Assembly: GCF_018129085.1 (NCBI RefSeq)
Contig: NZ_JAAGBB010000054.1
Location: 1-36,881 of the forward strand
DNA from: Plastoroseomonas hellenica
GTDB lineage: Bacteria; Pseudomonadota; Alphaproteobacteria; Acetobacterales; Acetobacteraceae
Direction of reading: 5' to 3'
DNA length: 36,881 nucleotides
A program made the position numbers and the translations under genes. Position 1 is the first letter of the stretch, and the number at the start of each line of letters is the position of its first letter. The notes below the pieces were generated by a model. The model had not been told where the DNA came from, made no database searches, and saw only the letters and a program-made list of their open reading frames with translations. Positions 1 to 8,136 of this stretch are shown one piece after another.

Positions 1-1362
1 GGCCGCGCGCTCGCCGGCGACGGGCGGCTCCGGCGCGCCGCGCTGGCCGCCTTCGGACATGAGCCCACACCAGCCCAGCGCCAGGCGATGGCCGAGATCG
101 ACGCGGACCTCGCGGCGCCCCGCCGCATGCTGCGGCTGCTGCAGGGCGATGTCGGCGCCGGCAAGACGCTGGTCGCCGCCATGGCGATGCTGCGCGCCGT
201 GGAGGCCGGTGCCCAGGCGGCCCTGATGGCGCCGACCGAGCTGCTGGCACGCCAGCATCTCCGCACCTTCGAACGCCTCTGCGGCGCGGCCGGCGTGCCG
301 GTCGCGCTGCTGGCCGGATCGGTGAAGGGCCGCGAGCGCAAGCGGGTGCTGGCGGGCCTCGCCGAGGGCTCCATCTCCCTCGTCATCGGCACCCACGCGC
401 TGTTCCAGGAAGGTGTCGCCTTCCGCGACCTGGCGCTGGCCGTGGTCGACGAGCAGCACCGCTTCGGTGTCGCACAGCGGCTGATGCTGGCCGGCAAGGG
501 CAGCGATGCCGACCTGCTGGTGATGACCGCGACCCCGATCCCGCGCACCCTGCTGCTGACCCAGTGGGGCGAGATGGATGTGACGCGGCTGATGGGCAAG
601 CCGGCCGGCCGGCAGCCGATCGCGACCCGCATCACCAGCCAGGCGATGCTGCCACGGATCCAGGACCGGCTCGAAGCCGCGATGACCAGGGGCGAGCGCG
701 CCTATTGGGTGGTGCGGGCCATCACCGACAGCGACAAGGATGACAGCGTCGCCGCCGAGACCCGCTTCGCCGAGCTCGCCGAGCGCTTTCCCGGAAAGGT
801 CGGCATGGCGCATGGCGCGCTCGACATCGCTGTACGCGAGAAGGCGCTGGCCGATTTCGCCGCCGGCCGCACCCAGTTGCTGGTCGCGACCACGGTCGTC
901 GAAGTCGGCGTCGACGTGCCGGATGCCACCATCATGCTGATCGAGCAGGCGGAGCGCTTCGGCCTGGCCGCGCTGCACCAGTTGCGCGGCCGGGTCGGGC
1001 GCGGCAGCCGCCCCTCCTCCTGCCTGCTGATCCATTCGGACGGGCTGACGGAATCCGAAAAGCGCCGCCTGCTGGTGCTGCGCGACACCGAGGACGGCTT
1101 CGTCATTGCCGACCAGGACCTCCGCTTCCGCGGCGGCGGCGAGGCGCTCGGCGAGCGCCAGGCCGGCCAGCCCGGTGCCCGGCTCTGGGACAGCGAGGAC
1201 GATCCAGACGAGCTCGACCGTCTGGTGAACATCGCCAATCGTGACGCGGCGCTGTTGCTGCACAAAGACGCCGCGCTGCGTAGCCCGCGCGGCCAGGCCG
1301 CGACGCTGCTGCTGCGGCTGTTCGGCCACGATCCGACGCTGGTGACGCTGGATGCTGGATAA
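1..1362 (+). CDS. recG: ATP-dependent DNA helicase RecG, C-terminal part (5' end outside window)
   Basis: RecG remodels stalled replication forks and Holliday junctions by ATP-driven double-strand DNA translocation. The reading frame is open from base 1, so the first in-frame ATG at 88 is not the start; the N-terminal wedge domain lies upstream of the window. Visible superfamily-2 motifs are Walker A GDVGAGKT (about nt 145-168), the RecG-typical DEQHRFG box (about nt 447), TATPIPRTL, and the motif V/VI region with TTVVEVGVDVP and QLRGRVGRG. The stretch FGHEPTPAQRQAM just before the first ATG is the conserved Q-motif region, which supports translation from base 1. The C-terminal TRG/wedge-contact segment is intact and ends in TAA. 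It is followed by 173 nt without a gene. Confidence 0.97.
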   Translation, partial: GRALAGDGRLRRAALAAFGHEPTPAQRQAMAEIDADLAAPRRMLRLLQGDVGAGKTLVAAMAMLRAVEAGAQAALMAPTELLARQHLRTFERLCGAAGVPVALLAGSVKGRERKRVLAGLAEGSISLVIGTHALFQEGVAFRDLALAVVDEQHRFGVAQRLMLAGKGSDADLLVMTATPIPRTLLLTQWGEMDVTRLMGKPAGRQPIATRITSQAMLPRIQDRLEAAMTRGERAYWVVRAITDSDKDDSVAAETRFAELAERFPGKVGMAHGALDIAVREKALADFAAGRTQLLVATTVVEVGVDVPDATIMLIEQAERFGLAALHQLRGRVGRGSRPSSCLLIHSDGLTESEKRRLLVLRDTEDGFVIADQDLRFRGGGEALGERQAGQPGARLWDSEDDPDELDRLVNIANRDAALLLHKDAALRSPRGQAATLLLRLFGHDPTLVTLDAG

Positions 1363-1535
1363 GCATCCCAGTGGAGCCCACAGGAGCCGTGACCCAGCGC
1401 GCTGGGAACTCGACAATATCAATCCGTTAACGATTGGCTGAAATACTTGTCATGACTACCGTTCGTCCTGGCATGCCGAGATGAATCGGCACAGGGACTG
1501 GCGCGCGATTGCTGCGAGCCACATGGGAGAGCGGG

Positions 1536-2333
1536 ATGAGCGCTGCTGACGAGGCGATATCGGACACGGCTGTGGCCGGAAGCCCACCCCCTTCCGAATT
1601 CCGCTTCGGCATCGCATTCAAAGCCTCCTTGACCGCCCTTTTCCGGAATTTCGGCTTCGTCTTCCCGGTCATGCTGACCCTCATGCTGGTCGCGCTGGTG
1701 GTCGGGTTCGGAATGGAACTCGCCTTCCTACCGGAAGGGCCTCCGGCCGAGATGCTGGGCTGGCAGTTCCTGATCCACCTCTCGGCGCGGACGCTATGCT
1801 CCGGTTTGCTGAGCCCGATCGTGATCTACGCAATGGTCCGGAGCCTGCAGGGTCAGCATGCGACTCCCGGCACCGCCATCGCGCAGGGTCTGAAGGCCGC
1901 CATACGATGCCTGCTGACCAACCTGCTGGTCATCCTCGGCCTGCTGCTCGGCCTCGTCCTGCTTGTCATCCCGGGCGTGGTCTGGGCGCTGGGCAGCTTC
2001 GTCGCTCTCCCGGTCTGCGTCATCGAAGGAGCGGGGCCGGTACGCAGCCTGTCCCGCAGTTGGGCGTTGACCCGCGGCCACCGCCTCACACTTCTCGGGC
2101 TGCTGCTCGCCACCGGCGCCATCGCCGCCGTCGTGGTGCAGATCGCCTGGACGGTTCTGAACGCGGCGGATGCCGCTCTTCCCGACCTTCTCCTCCTCTG
2201 GGCCATTGCCGAGCTCGCCGTTCAGGCGTTCGTCGGATCGCTGGTGATGGCGATGGCCAGCGGCACCTATGTCCTGCTGGTCGCGGCGGAGAGTGGCAGG
2301 GTGACGGAAGGATCGGCGGCGCTCCCGGCCTGA
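1536..2333 (+). CDS. Polytopic inner-membrane protein of unknown function
   Basis: I do not recognise a named family. The 265-residue product has a short polar N-terminus and then about six hydrophobic segments: near residues 40-62, 80-100, 125-160 (long, probably two helices), 180-205 and 215-245. The cytoplasmic-looking motif RSLSRSWALTRGHR between helices resembles the repeat seen in YciC-like and glycerophosphodiesterase membrane-domain proteins; this is a resemblance by eye only. I chose the ATG at 1536 because GGGAGAGCGGG lies directly upstream; an in-frame TTG at 1509 lacks such a site. It stands alone between recG and convergent minus-strand genes, so its context says little about its role. 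Codon use matches its neighbours. Confidence 0.75.
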   Translation: MSAADEAISDTAVAGSPPPSEFRFGIAFKASLTALFRNFGFVFPVMLTLMLVALVVGFGMELAFLPEGPPAEMLGWQFLIHLSARTLCSGLLSPIVIYAMVRSLQGQHATPGTAIAQGLKAAIRCLLTNLLVILGLLLGLVLLVIPGVVWALGSFVALPVCVIEGAGPVRSLSRSWALTRGHRLTLLGLLLATGAIAAVVVQIAWTVLNAADAALPDLLLLWAIAELAVQAFVGSLVMAMASGTYVLLVAAESGRVTEGSAALPA

Positions 2334-2344
2334 CCAGGCGCCCT

Positions 2345-2376
2345 CCGGCTGGCGGCGCTGGATGCCGGCCAGCCGG
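2345..2376. terminator. Hairpin between convergent transcription units
   Basis: An 8-bp perfect stem, CCGGCTGG/CCAGCCGG, continues inward for four more pairs with one bulged base and closes on a 7-nt loop. It begins 12 nt after the stop of the membrane protein and lies just past the minus-strand unit ending at 2395. There is no T-tract on either strand, so it is a terminator candidate from position and structure only. Confidence 0.4.
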
Positions 2377-2394
2377 CCGAAACCTCCCGCCTGC

Positions 2395-2522
2395 TCAGAA
2401 CAGCAGGCCGCCACGCGTGCTACCGCGCAGCAGGAAGTAGAGGGGCAGCGCGGCGAAGATCACGCATGTCAGGACAGCCGAGCCGATCAGGACGCTCCGG
2501 CGCCCCTCCCGCGCCGGGCCAT
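2395..2522 (-). pseudogene. Possible frameshifted small single-helix membrane protein
   Basis: Just past the stop of the downstream peptide-ABC ATPase, an ATG at 2522 opens a frame that stops after 11 codons (MARRGRGAGAS). The overlapping frame, open from 2556 to the TGA at 2395 but without ATG or GTG before residue 23 from the end, encodes a clear transmembrane helix (SVLIGSAVLTCVIFAALPLY) and a short basic tail. A single-base indel within the G-rich run near 2500-2510 would join them into a protein of about 40 residues. Either the gene is decayed, the assembly has an indel, or the helix is a chance reading. No function can be assigned. Confidence 0.3.
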
Positions 2523-2527
2523 ACCGG

Positions 2528-3436
2528 TCAGGCCGCCAGCACCCAGTGCCCGGGCGTCACCTGCTCCAGTGCCGCATCCGGGGGCGGCAGCTTGCCGTCG
2601 AAGAAGATCCGCTGCCGTAGCAGCTCCCGGTCCGGATCCGGGATCGGCATCGCCGAGATCAGCGCCTGCGTATAGGGATGCCGCGCATCGGCGAAGAGCT
2701 GCTCGGTCGGCGCCATCTCCACGATGCGCCCCCGCAGCATCACCGCGACCCGGTGGCAGAGATGGCGCACCATCGCGAGGTCATGGGCGATGAAGAGATA
2801 GGCGACGCCCATCTCCTCCTGCAGGTCCATGAAGAGGTTCACGATCTGCGCCTGGATCGAGACGTCGAGCGCGGTGATCGGCTCATCCGCCACGATCAGT
2901 TGCGGCCGCACCGCGATCGCCCGCGCGATGCCGATGCGCTGCCGCTGACCGCCCGAGAACTGATGTGGGAAGCGCTCCGCGAAGCGCGGATCGAGGCCGA
3001 CGCGCTGGAACAGCTCCGCGACCCGGTCGCGCTCCTCGGCGCGGCTTTTGGTCAGCCGATGCGCGCGCAGCGGCTCGCCCACCGCATCGCCCACCCGCAT
3101 GCGCGGGTTGAGCGAGGAGAAGGGATCCTGGAACACCACCTGCATGCGCGTCCGCATCGCGCGCAGCGACTGCTTGCGCAGCCCGGTGATCTCCTGCCCC
3201 TCGAAGCGGATCTGCCCGGCGGTGGGATCGTCCAAGCGCAGGACCAGTCGCCCGGTCGTGCTCTTGCCCGAGCCGGATTCGCCGACCAGCCCAAGGGTCT
3301 CCCCGGCCGCCACGGTGAAGGAGACGTTGTCGACCGCGCGGACGCGATGCTGCTCGCGGCCGAAGAAATCCTTGGTCACGAAGTGGCGGGAGAGGTCGTC
3401 GACCTCGAGGATCGGGCGCGGCGGCAGGGCGTTCAT
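2528..3436 (-). CDS. Oligopeptide/dipeptide-type ABC transporter ATP-binding protein (DppF/OppF-like)
   Basis: This is the second ATPase of a peptide/nickel-type importer, acting at the cytoplasmic face of the membrane. Visible are Walker A GESGSGKST near residue 53, the signature SGGQRQRIGIARA, Walker B LIVADEPITALDVS, the switch histidine (IAHDLAMV) and the start of the oligo_HPY tail (HPYTQALISAMP). The tail is short. The usual cysteine-bearing segment (of the type GCRFHPRCP) is missing between KLPPPDA and the terminal VTPGHWV, as if deleted internally. Its ATG overlaps the stop of the upstream ATPase gene by four bases, so the two are translationally coupled. No permease or binding-protein gene lies nearby. 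The transported substrate is unknown. Confidence 0.9.
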   Translation of the reverse strand: MNALPPRPILEVDDLSRHFVTKDFFGREQHRVRAVDNVSFTVAAGETLGLVGESGSGKSTTGRLVLRLDDPTAGQIRFEGQEITGLRKQSLRAMRTRMQVVFQDPFSSLNPRMRVGDAVGEPLRAHRLTKSRAEERDRVAELFQRVGLDPRFAERFPHQFSGGQRQRIGIARAIAVRPQLIVADEPITALDVSIQAQIVNLFMDLQEEMGVAYLFIAHDLAMVRHLCHRVAVMLRGRIVEMAPTEQLFADARHPYTQALISAMPIPDPDRELLRQRIFFDGKLPPPDAALEQVTPGHWVLAA

Positions 3437-4452
3437 GCCTGGGCTCCCCGCGCGGCGCGAAGGTCATACCAGGCGGCGACCATATGGCCGGGCGCCGCGC
3501 CTTCCGCCTGCACCAGCGGCGGCACCTCCGCCTGGCAGCGCTCGGTCGCGAAGGGGTTGCGCGGCGCGAAGGGATCGCCCGGTGGCGGGTTGGTCATGTC
3601 CGGCGGATAGCCCGGAATCTGCACCAGCCGCTTCCGCGTGCCGTCCTGCACGGCGCCGGGCGCGCCATGCTCGGGCAGCGACTTCAGCAACCCGTAGGTA
3701 TAGGCGCTGCGGGTATCGTGGAAGACTGCGCGCGCCGGCCCGCGTTCCTGGATGCGGCCGCCATACATGACCTGCACATTGTCCGCGAGGCCGGCGACCA
3801 CGCCCATGTCATGGGTGATCCAGATGATCGCCATGCCGAGCTGCTTCCGGAGGCCCCGCACCAGATCGAGGATCTGCGCCTGGATGGTGACGTCGAGCGC
3901 CGTCGTCGGCTCATCCGCGATCAAGAGCTTCGGGTTGCAGGCGATGCCGATCGAGATCATCGCGCGCTGCCGCATGCCGCCCGAGAACTGGTGCGGATAC
4001 TGCTCGATCCGGCGCTGCGGCTCGGGGATGCCGACCAGGTCCAGCAGCTCGATCGCGCGCTTCTTCGCGGCCGCCTTGGAGAGGCCGAGATGAGTGCGCA
4101 GGCTCTCCATGATCTGGAAGCCGACGGTCAGCACCGGGTTGAGCGAGCTCATCGGGTCCTGGAAGATCATGCCGATCTGGCCGCCGCGGAGACGGCGCAG
4201 CTCGTGCTCCGGCATCGCCAGCAGGTCCCGCCCCTCGAACAGCGCCTGCCCGGCGGCAACGCGCCCGGGCGGCTTCGGGATCAGCCCGACCATCGCCAGC
4301 ACATGCACGCTCTTGCCGCTGCCGCTTTCGCCCACCACGGCCAGCGTCTCCCCGGCCTGCAACGAGTAGCTCACGCCGGAGACGGCATGGACGGTGCCGT
4401 TGGGGGTATCGAACCGGACCGTCAGGTCCTTTACGTCGAGGAGCGGCGCCAT
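3433..4452 (-). CDS. Oligopeptide/dipeptide-type ABC transporter ATP-binding protein (DppD/OppD-like)
   Basis: First ATPase of the pair. It carries Walker A GESGSGKS near residue 40, signature SGGMRQRAMISIGIA, Walker B LLIADEPTTALDVT, the His switch (WITHDMGVV) and a complete oligo_HPY tail; 339 residues is normal for the family. The frame is open further upstream, but I place the start at the ATG at 4452 because GGAG lies five bases before it; the adjacent ATG at 4455 would be too close. The Walker A motif reads GSGKSV rather than the usual GSGKST/S; the invariant lysine and serine are kept. The gene leads a two-gene unit without permeases, and its upstream region is AT-rich (see the candidate operator at 4477). 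Confidence 0.9.
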   Translation of the reverse strand: MAPLLDVKDLTVRFDTPNGTVHAVSGVSYSLQAGETLAVVGESGSGKSVHVLAMVGLIPKPPGRVAAGQALFEGRDLLAMPEHELRRLRGGQIGMIFQDPMSSLNPVLTVGFQIMESLRTHLGLSKAAAKKRAIELLDLVGIPEPQRRIEQYPHQFSGGMRQRAMISIGIACNPKLLIADEPTTALDVTIQAQILDLVRGLRKQLGMAIIWITHDMGVVAGLADNVQVMYGGRIQERGPARAVFHDTRSAYTYGLLKSLPEHGAPGAVQDGTRKRLVQIPGYPPDMTNPPPGDPFAPRNPFATERCQAEVPPLVQAEGAAPGHMVAAWYDLRAARGAQA

Positions 4453-4476
4453 CATGTCTCCGGTCGTGATATATAT

Positions 4477-4495
4477 GCGAATGATTCTTAATTTC
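4477..4495. promoter_or_regulatory. Candidate Fur-like iron operator upstream of the peptide-type ATPase pair
   Basis: In a locally AT-rich island the sequence GCGAATGATTCTTAATTTC resembles Fur-box words (array of GATAAT-like hexamers; 4 of 6 matches in each of three hexamers). It also contains an imperfect inverted pair GAATGA...TCATTC extending to 4498. It lies 25 nt upstream of the ATG at 4452, next to a minus-strand TATATA that could serve as a -10. Spacing to the divergent exporter gene at 4608 is about 110 nt. The match is partial, so this is a hypothesis. Confidence 0.3.
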
Positions 4496-4607
4496 ATTCT
4501 TGCTGCGCCGCAAGATGGCGGACAGCCAATGACCGCAGGGGGTTGCATCCCCTCACGACCGGGCTAAACCCGCCTGCCGGATCGCGGCCGGGCCGACCGG
4601 CGGCAGG

Positions 4608-5360
4608 ATGACCGCGCATGGGGGACCGAATTTGCCCGCGCTGATCGAGATCGAGCACCTGACGCGCCGCTTCGGCGCCTTCACCGCCGTGGACGATGTC
4701 TCCTTCACCGTCGAGAAGGGCGAGGTTCTGGGCTTCCTCGGCCCCAACGGCGCCGGCAAGTCGACCACCATGAAGATGCTGGCGGGCTTCGTGACGCCGA
4801 CCGCCGGCACCGCCCGGATCGCCGGCCACGACATCGCCGACGCTCCGGTCGCGGCGAAGCGCGCCCTCGGCTTCCTGCCGGAGGGTGCCCCCACCTATCC
4901 CGAGATGACCGTCACCGGCTTCCTGCAATTCGTCGCCCGCATCCGCGGCTTCCGCGGTGCCACGCTCGACGAGAAGGTCGCCGCCGCCATGGCGCAGACC
5001 CAGCTCGAAGGCGTGCGGCTGCAGCCGATCGAGACCCTGTCGAAGGGCTTCAAGCGCCGCGTCGGCCTGGCCCAGGCGCTGCTGCACGACCCGCCGGTGC
5101 TGGTGCTCGACGAGCCGACCGACGGCCTCGACCCCAACCAGAAGCATGAGGTGCGCGAGCTCATCCGCCGCATGGCACCGGAGAAGGCAATCATCATCTC
5201 GACCCATATCCTGGAAGAGGTGGAGGCCGTCTGCACCCGCGCCATCATCATCGCGCGCGGCAGGATCCTGGCCGATGCCCCGCCGCGCGACCTGCTGCGG
5301 CCCGGTCATACCCTGGAGCAGGTCTTCCGCGAACTCACCCTGGCGCGGGAGGCCGCGTGA
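4608..5360 (+). CDS. ABC exporter ATP-binding protein (GldA-like)
   Basis: ATPase of an ABC-2 type exporter related to the GldA component of the Bacteroidota gliding-associated transporter; outside that phylum the substrate is not established. Motifs are Walker A GPNGAGKST near residue 43, a Q-loop region around FLPEGAPTYPEM, signature LSKGFKRRVGLAQALL (with Lys in place of the second Gly of SGG, common in this subfamily), Walker B LVLDEPTDGLDPNQ and ISTHIL. The annotated ATG at 4608 has only GGCAGG touching it; an in-frame TTG at 4632 preceded by GGGGA is a plausible alternative that would remove eight non-conserved residues. The stop overlaps the permease start (TGATG). Confidence 0.92.
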   Translation: MTAHGGPNLPALIEIEHLTRRFGAFTAVDDVSFTVEKGEVLGFLGPNGAGKSTTMKMLAGFVTPTAGTARIAGHDIADAPVAAKRALGFLPEGAPTYPEMTVTGFLQFVARIRGFRGATLDEKVAAAMAQTQLEGVRLQPIETLSKGFKRRVGLAQALLHDPPVLVLDEPTDGLDPNQKHEVRELIRRMAPEKAIIISTHILEEVEAVCTRAIIIARGRILADAPPRDLLRPGHTLEQVFRELTLAREAA

Positions 5361-6091
5361 TGGGCCCGATGCTGACCGTCGCCCGACGCGAGCTCGCCGG
5401 CTATTTCGCGACACCCGTCGCTTATGTCTTCATCGTCATCTTCCTGGTCCTCAGCGGCGCGCTGACCTTCACGCTCGGCGGCTTCTTCAACCGCGGCCAG
5501 GCCGACCTGCAGCCCTTCTTCAACTTCGTCCCCTGGCTGTTCCTGTTCCTGGTGCCGGCGCTGACCATGCGGCTCTGGGCCGAAGAGCGCCGCCTCGGCA
5601 CCATCGAGCTGCTGCTGACCCTGCCGCTGACCCAGTGGCAGGCGGTTTGGGGCAAGTTCCTCGCCGCCTGGGCCTTCTGCGCGGTCGCGCTCGCGCTGAC
5701 CTTCCCGCTCTGGGTGACGATCAACGCGCTCGGCAATCCGGATAATGGCGTGGTGCTGGCGGGCTATCTCGGTTGCCTCATGGTGGCCGGCGCCTATCTC
5801 GCGGTCGGCGCCGCACTCTCGGCCGCGACCAAGAACCAGGTCATCGCCTTCGTGCTCGCGGTCGCCGCCTGCTTCCTCTTCGCCGCCGCCGGCAGCCCGA
5901 TCGTGACGGATTTCCTCTCGACCCGCGTCCCGGCGCTGGCCGAGCTCGCCCGCGCCGTCTCGGTGACCGAACGCTTCAACAGCTTCGCGCGCGGCGTCGT
6001 CGCGGCGCGCGACGTGGTCTTCTTCGCCAGCTTCATCGGCTTCTGGCTCTTCCTCAACGCGGTCGTGCTCGACCACCGCAAGGCGGACTGA
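5360..6091 (+). CDS. ABC-2 type exporter permease (GldF-like)
   Basis: Membrane-spanning partner of the preceding ATPase. It starts MGPMLTVARRELAGYFATPVAY, the typical cytoplasmic opening of GldF-like ABC-2 permeases. Six hydrophobic segments follow, and the loop motif WAEERRLGTIELLLTLPL, diagnostic of this family, lies near residue 75. The C-terminus FIGFWLFLNAVVLDHRKAD is also typical. The ATG overlaps the ATPase stop by one base and the next gene starts four bases after the stop, so the genes form a tight operon. A GTG three bases earlier is possible but less likely. Length is 243 residues, normal for the family. Confidence 0.92.
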   Translation: MGPMLTVARRELAGYFATPVAYVFIVIFLVLSGALTFTLGGFFNRGQADLQPFFNFVPWLFLFLVPALTMRLWAEERRLGTIELLLTLPLTQWQAVWGKFLAAWAFCAVALALTFPLWVTINALGNPDNGVVLAGYLGCLMVAGAYLAVGAALSAATKNQVIAFVLAVAACFLFAAAGSPIVTDFLSTRVPALAELARAVSVTERFNSFARGVVAARDVVFFASFIGFWLFLNAVVLDHRKAD

Positions 6092-6095
6092 TCGC

Positions 6096-8042
6096 ATGAG
6101 CGCCACCACCGCCCCCGCCCCGCGCGCCCCCCGCCGCCTCGCCTTCTCGGCGCTCGGCGTGCTGGCCGCGCTGCTGCTCACCGTCGGCGTCAACATGCTG
6201 GCCGACCGGCTGTTCCCGCGCGCCCGCGTCGACCTGACGGAGCAGCGCCTCTACACGCTCTCCGACGGCACCCGGCAGGTGCTGCGCGGTCTGCAGGACC
6301 CGGTCACGCTTCGCCTCTTCTATTCCCGCCGCCTCGGCACTGCGGTGCCGGTCTATGGCGCCTATGCCGAGCGGCTGCGCGCCATGCTGGCCGAATACGT
6401 CGCCATCTCCGACGGCAAGATCCGGCTCGAGGTCCTGGACCCGGAGCCCTTCTCCGAAACCGAGGACCGGGCGCTCGCCTTCGGGCTGCAGGGCGTGCCG
6501 GTCGACCAGTCCGGCGAGCAGGTCTATTTCGGCCTGGCCGGTTCCAACCTGCTCGATGACGAGCGCAATATCCCGTTCTTCCAGCCGGAGCGCGAGCGCT
6601 TCCTGGAATATGACCTGACGCGCCTGGTCTATGAGCTGTCGAACCCGCGCCGCCCGGTCATCGGCGTGCTGTCCTCGCTGCCGCTCAACGGCGACCCGCG
6701 CATGATGATGATGCGCCAGATGCAGGGGCTGCCGCCCGGCGGCGGCGGCCAGCCCTATGCGATCATGCAGCAGATGCGCCAGTTCTTCACGCTGCGCGAC
6801 GTCGCCGCCGATGCCCGCCGCATCGAGGACGAGGTGCAGGTGCTGATCGTCGCGCATCCGCAGAACCTGCCGGAGCCGACGCAATACGCGATCGACCAGT
6901 TCGTCATGCGCGGCGGCAAGCTGATCGTCTTCACCGACCCGCATTCCGAAGGCCAGGCCGGCCGCCCCGGCCCCGGCGGCCAGCCGCCCACGAACACCGC
7001 CTCCTCGCTCGACCGTTTGCTGAACGCCTGGGGGGTCGAGGCGCCGTCCGACCGCGTCGTGCTCGACCTGCGCGGCGCCTGGCGGGTGCGCGCCAACCCG
7101 ACCGACCGCGTGCAGGCGGTGGACTACACCGCCTGGTTCAACATGCAGGGCGACAGCGTGAACCGCAGCGAGGTCGCGACCGCGGACCTGAACCAGGTGA
7201 CCGTCGCCTCGGCTGGCGAAGTCCGCCGGCGGGATGGCGCCAATATCGAATTCGTGCCGCTCCTCAGCAGCAGCGACCGCAGCATGCTGGTGGATGCCGC
7301 GCGCGTCCGCAGCGAACCGAACCCGACGCAGCTCCTGGCCGAATTCGCGCCCGACGGCCAGCACCACGCCATCGCCGCCCGCATCCGCGGGCAGCTCAAC
7401 TCCGCCTTCGGCGACGCCGCGCCCGCCGACGCCGATCGCCCCGCCGATTTCCCAGCCCATCGTGCCCATACCGATGGCGCCGCCAATATCGTCGTCGTGA
7501 ACGACGCCGATGTGCTGGAGGATCGCTTCTGGGTGCGCATCCAGGACTTCTTCGGCCAGCAGCAGGCGACGCCCTTCAGCGACAACGGCGCCCTGCTGGC
7601 GAACATCGCCGACACGCTCGCCGGCGGTGACGCGCTGGTCTCGCTGCGCTCTCGCGGCGAGAGCCTGCGTCCCTTCCAGCTCGTCGACGATATCCGCCGC
7701 GACGCCGAGACGCGCTTCCGCGCCACCGAACGCACCCTGACCCAGCGCCTGGAGCAGACCGAGCGGCGGCTGCGCGAGCTGCGCCAAGGCCAGGGCGGCG
7801 AGCGCGGCGGCAGCGCCGTCATCACCCCCGAACAGCGCGCGGAGATCGACCGCGCCCGCCAGGACATCATCCAGACCCGCCAGCAGCTTCGCACCGTGCA
7901 GCTTGAGCTCAGGCGCGACATCGAGCGGCTGGAGACCCTGCTCCGCGTCGTGAACATCGCATTGGTGCCGTTGCTGCTGACGCTCTTCGCGATCGGCCTC
8001 GGCATCATGCGGTCCCGCCGCCGTGCCGCGGCGCGGGCGTGA
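6096..8042 (+). CDS. GldG-like auxiliary component of an ABC exporter
   Basis: A 648-residue membrane-anchored protein of the ABC-type uncharacterized transport family (GldG-like). It has an N-terminal helix at about residues 17-35, then the family hallmark RVDLTEQRLYTLSDGTRQVL, a large periplasmic part with the conserved region RPVIGVLSSLPL and a Met/Gly-rich loop near residues 205-225. A long Arg/Glu-rich coiled-coil-like stretch spans about residues 535-615, and a C-terminal helix with basic tail (RSRRRAAARA) follows. The two helices would hold both ends in the membrane. It lies in one operon with the ATPase, permease and DUF4340 gene. What the complex moves or remodels is unknown; a role in the cell envelope is inferred. 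Confidence 0.9.
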   Translation: MSATTAPAPRAPRRLAFSALGVLAALLLTVGVNMLADRLFPRARVDLTEQRLYTLSDGTRQVLRGLQDPVTLRLFYSRRLGTAVPVYGAYAERLRAMLAEYVAISDGKIRLEVLDPEPFSETEDRALAFGLQGVPVDQSGEQVYFGLAGSNLLDDERNIPFFQPERERFLEYDLTRLVYELSNPRRPVIGVLSSLPLNGDPRMMMMRQMQGLPPGGGGQPYAIMQQMRQFFTLRDVAADARRIEDEVQVLIVAHPQNLPEPTQYAIDQFVMRGGKLIVFTDPHSEGQAGRPGPGGQPPTNTASSLDRLLNAWGVEAPSDRVVLDLRGAWRVRANPTDRVQAVDYTAWFNMQGDSVNRSEVATADLNQVTVASAGEVRRRDGANIEFVPLLSSSDRSMLVDAARVRSEPNPTQLLAEFAPDGQHHAIAARIRGQLNSAFGDAAPADADRPADFPAHRAHTDGAANIVVVNDADVLEDRFWVRIQDFFGQQQATPFSDNGALLANIADTLAGGDALVSLRSRGESLRPFQLVDDIRRDAETRFRATERTLTQRLEQTERRLRELRQGQGGERGGSAVITPEQRAEIDRARQDIIQTRQQLRTVQLELRRDIERLETLLRVVNIALVPLLLTLFAIGLGIMRSRRRAAARA

Positions 8043-8136
8043 GCGCGCCCGATCGCCGGAGGGCGCAGGCGGCTGCGCCGCCGAGCACCGGAGGCGTGAT
8101 TCGGCCGCGCCGCTCTAAGTAGGAAGAACGAAGACG

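Noticed and set aside
1393-1406. CCCAGCGCGCTGGG palindrome after recG as a terminator
   Set aside because: The stem is only six bases with a two-base loop and no T-tract; it is too weak to call.
6054-7787. 577-codon open frame on the minus strand opposite the GldG-like gene
   Set aside because: Antisense shadow; composition is Ala/His/Arg/Gln-rich and the plus strand carries family motifs and operon overlaps.
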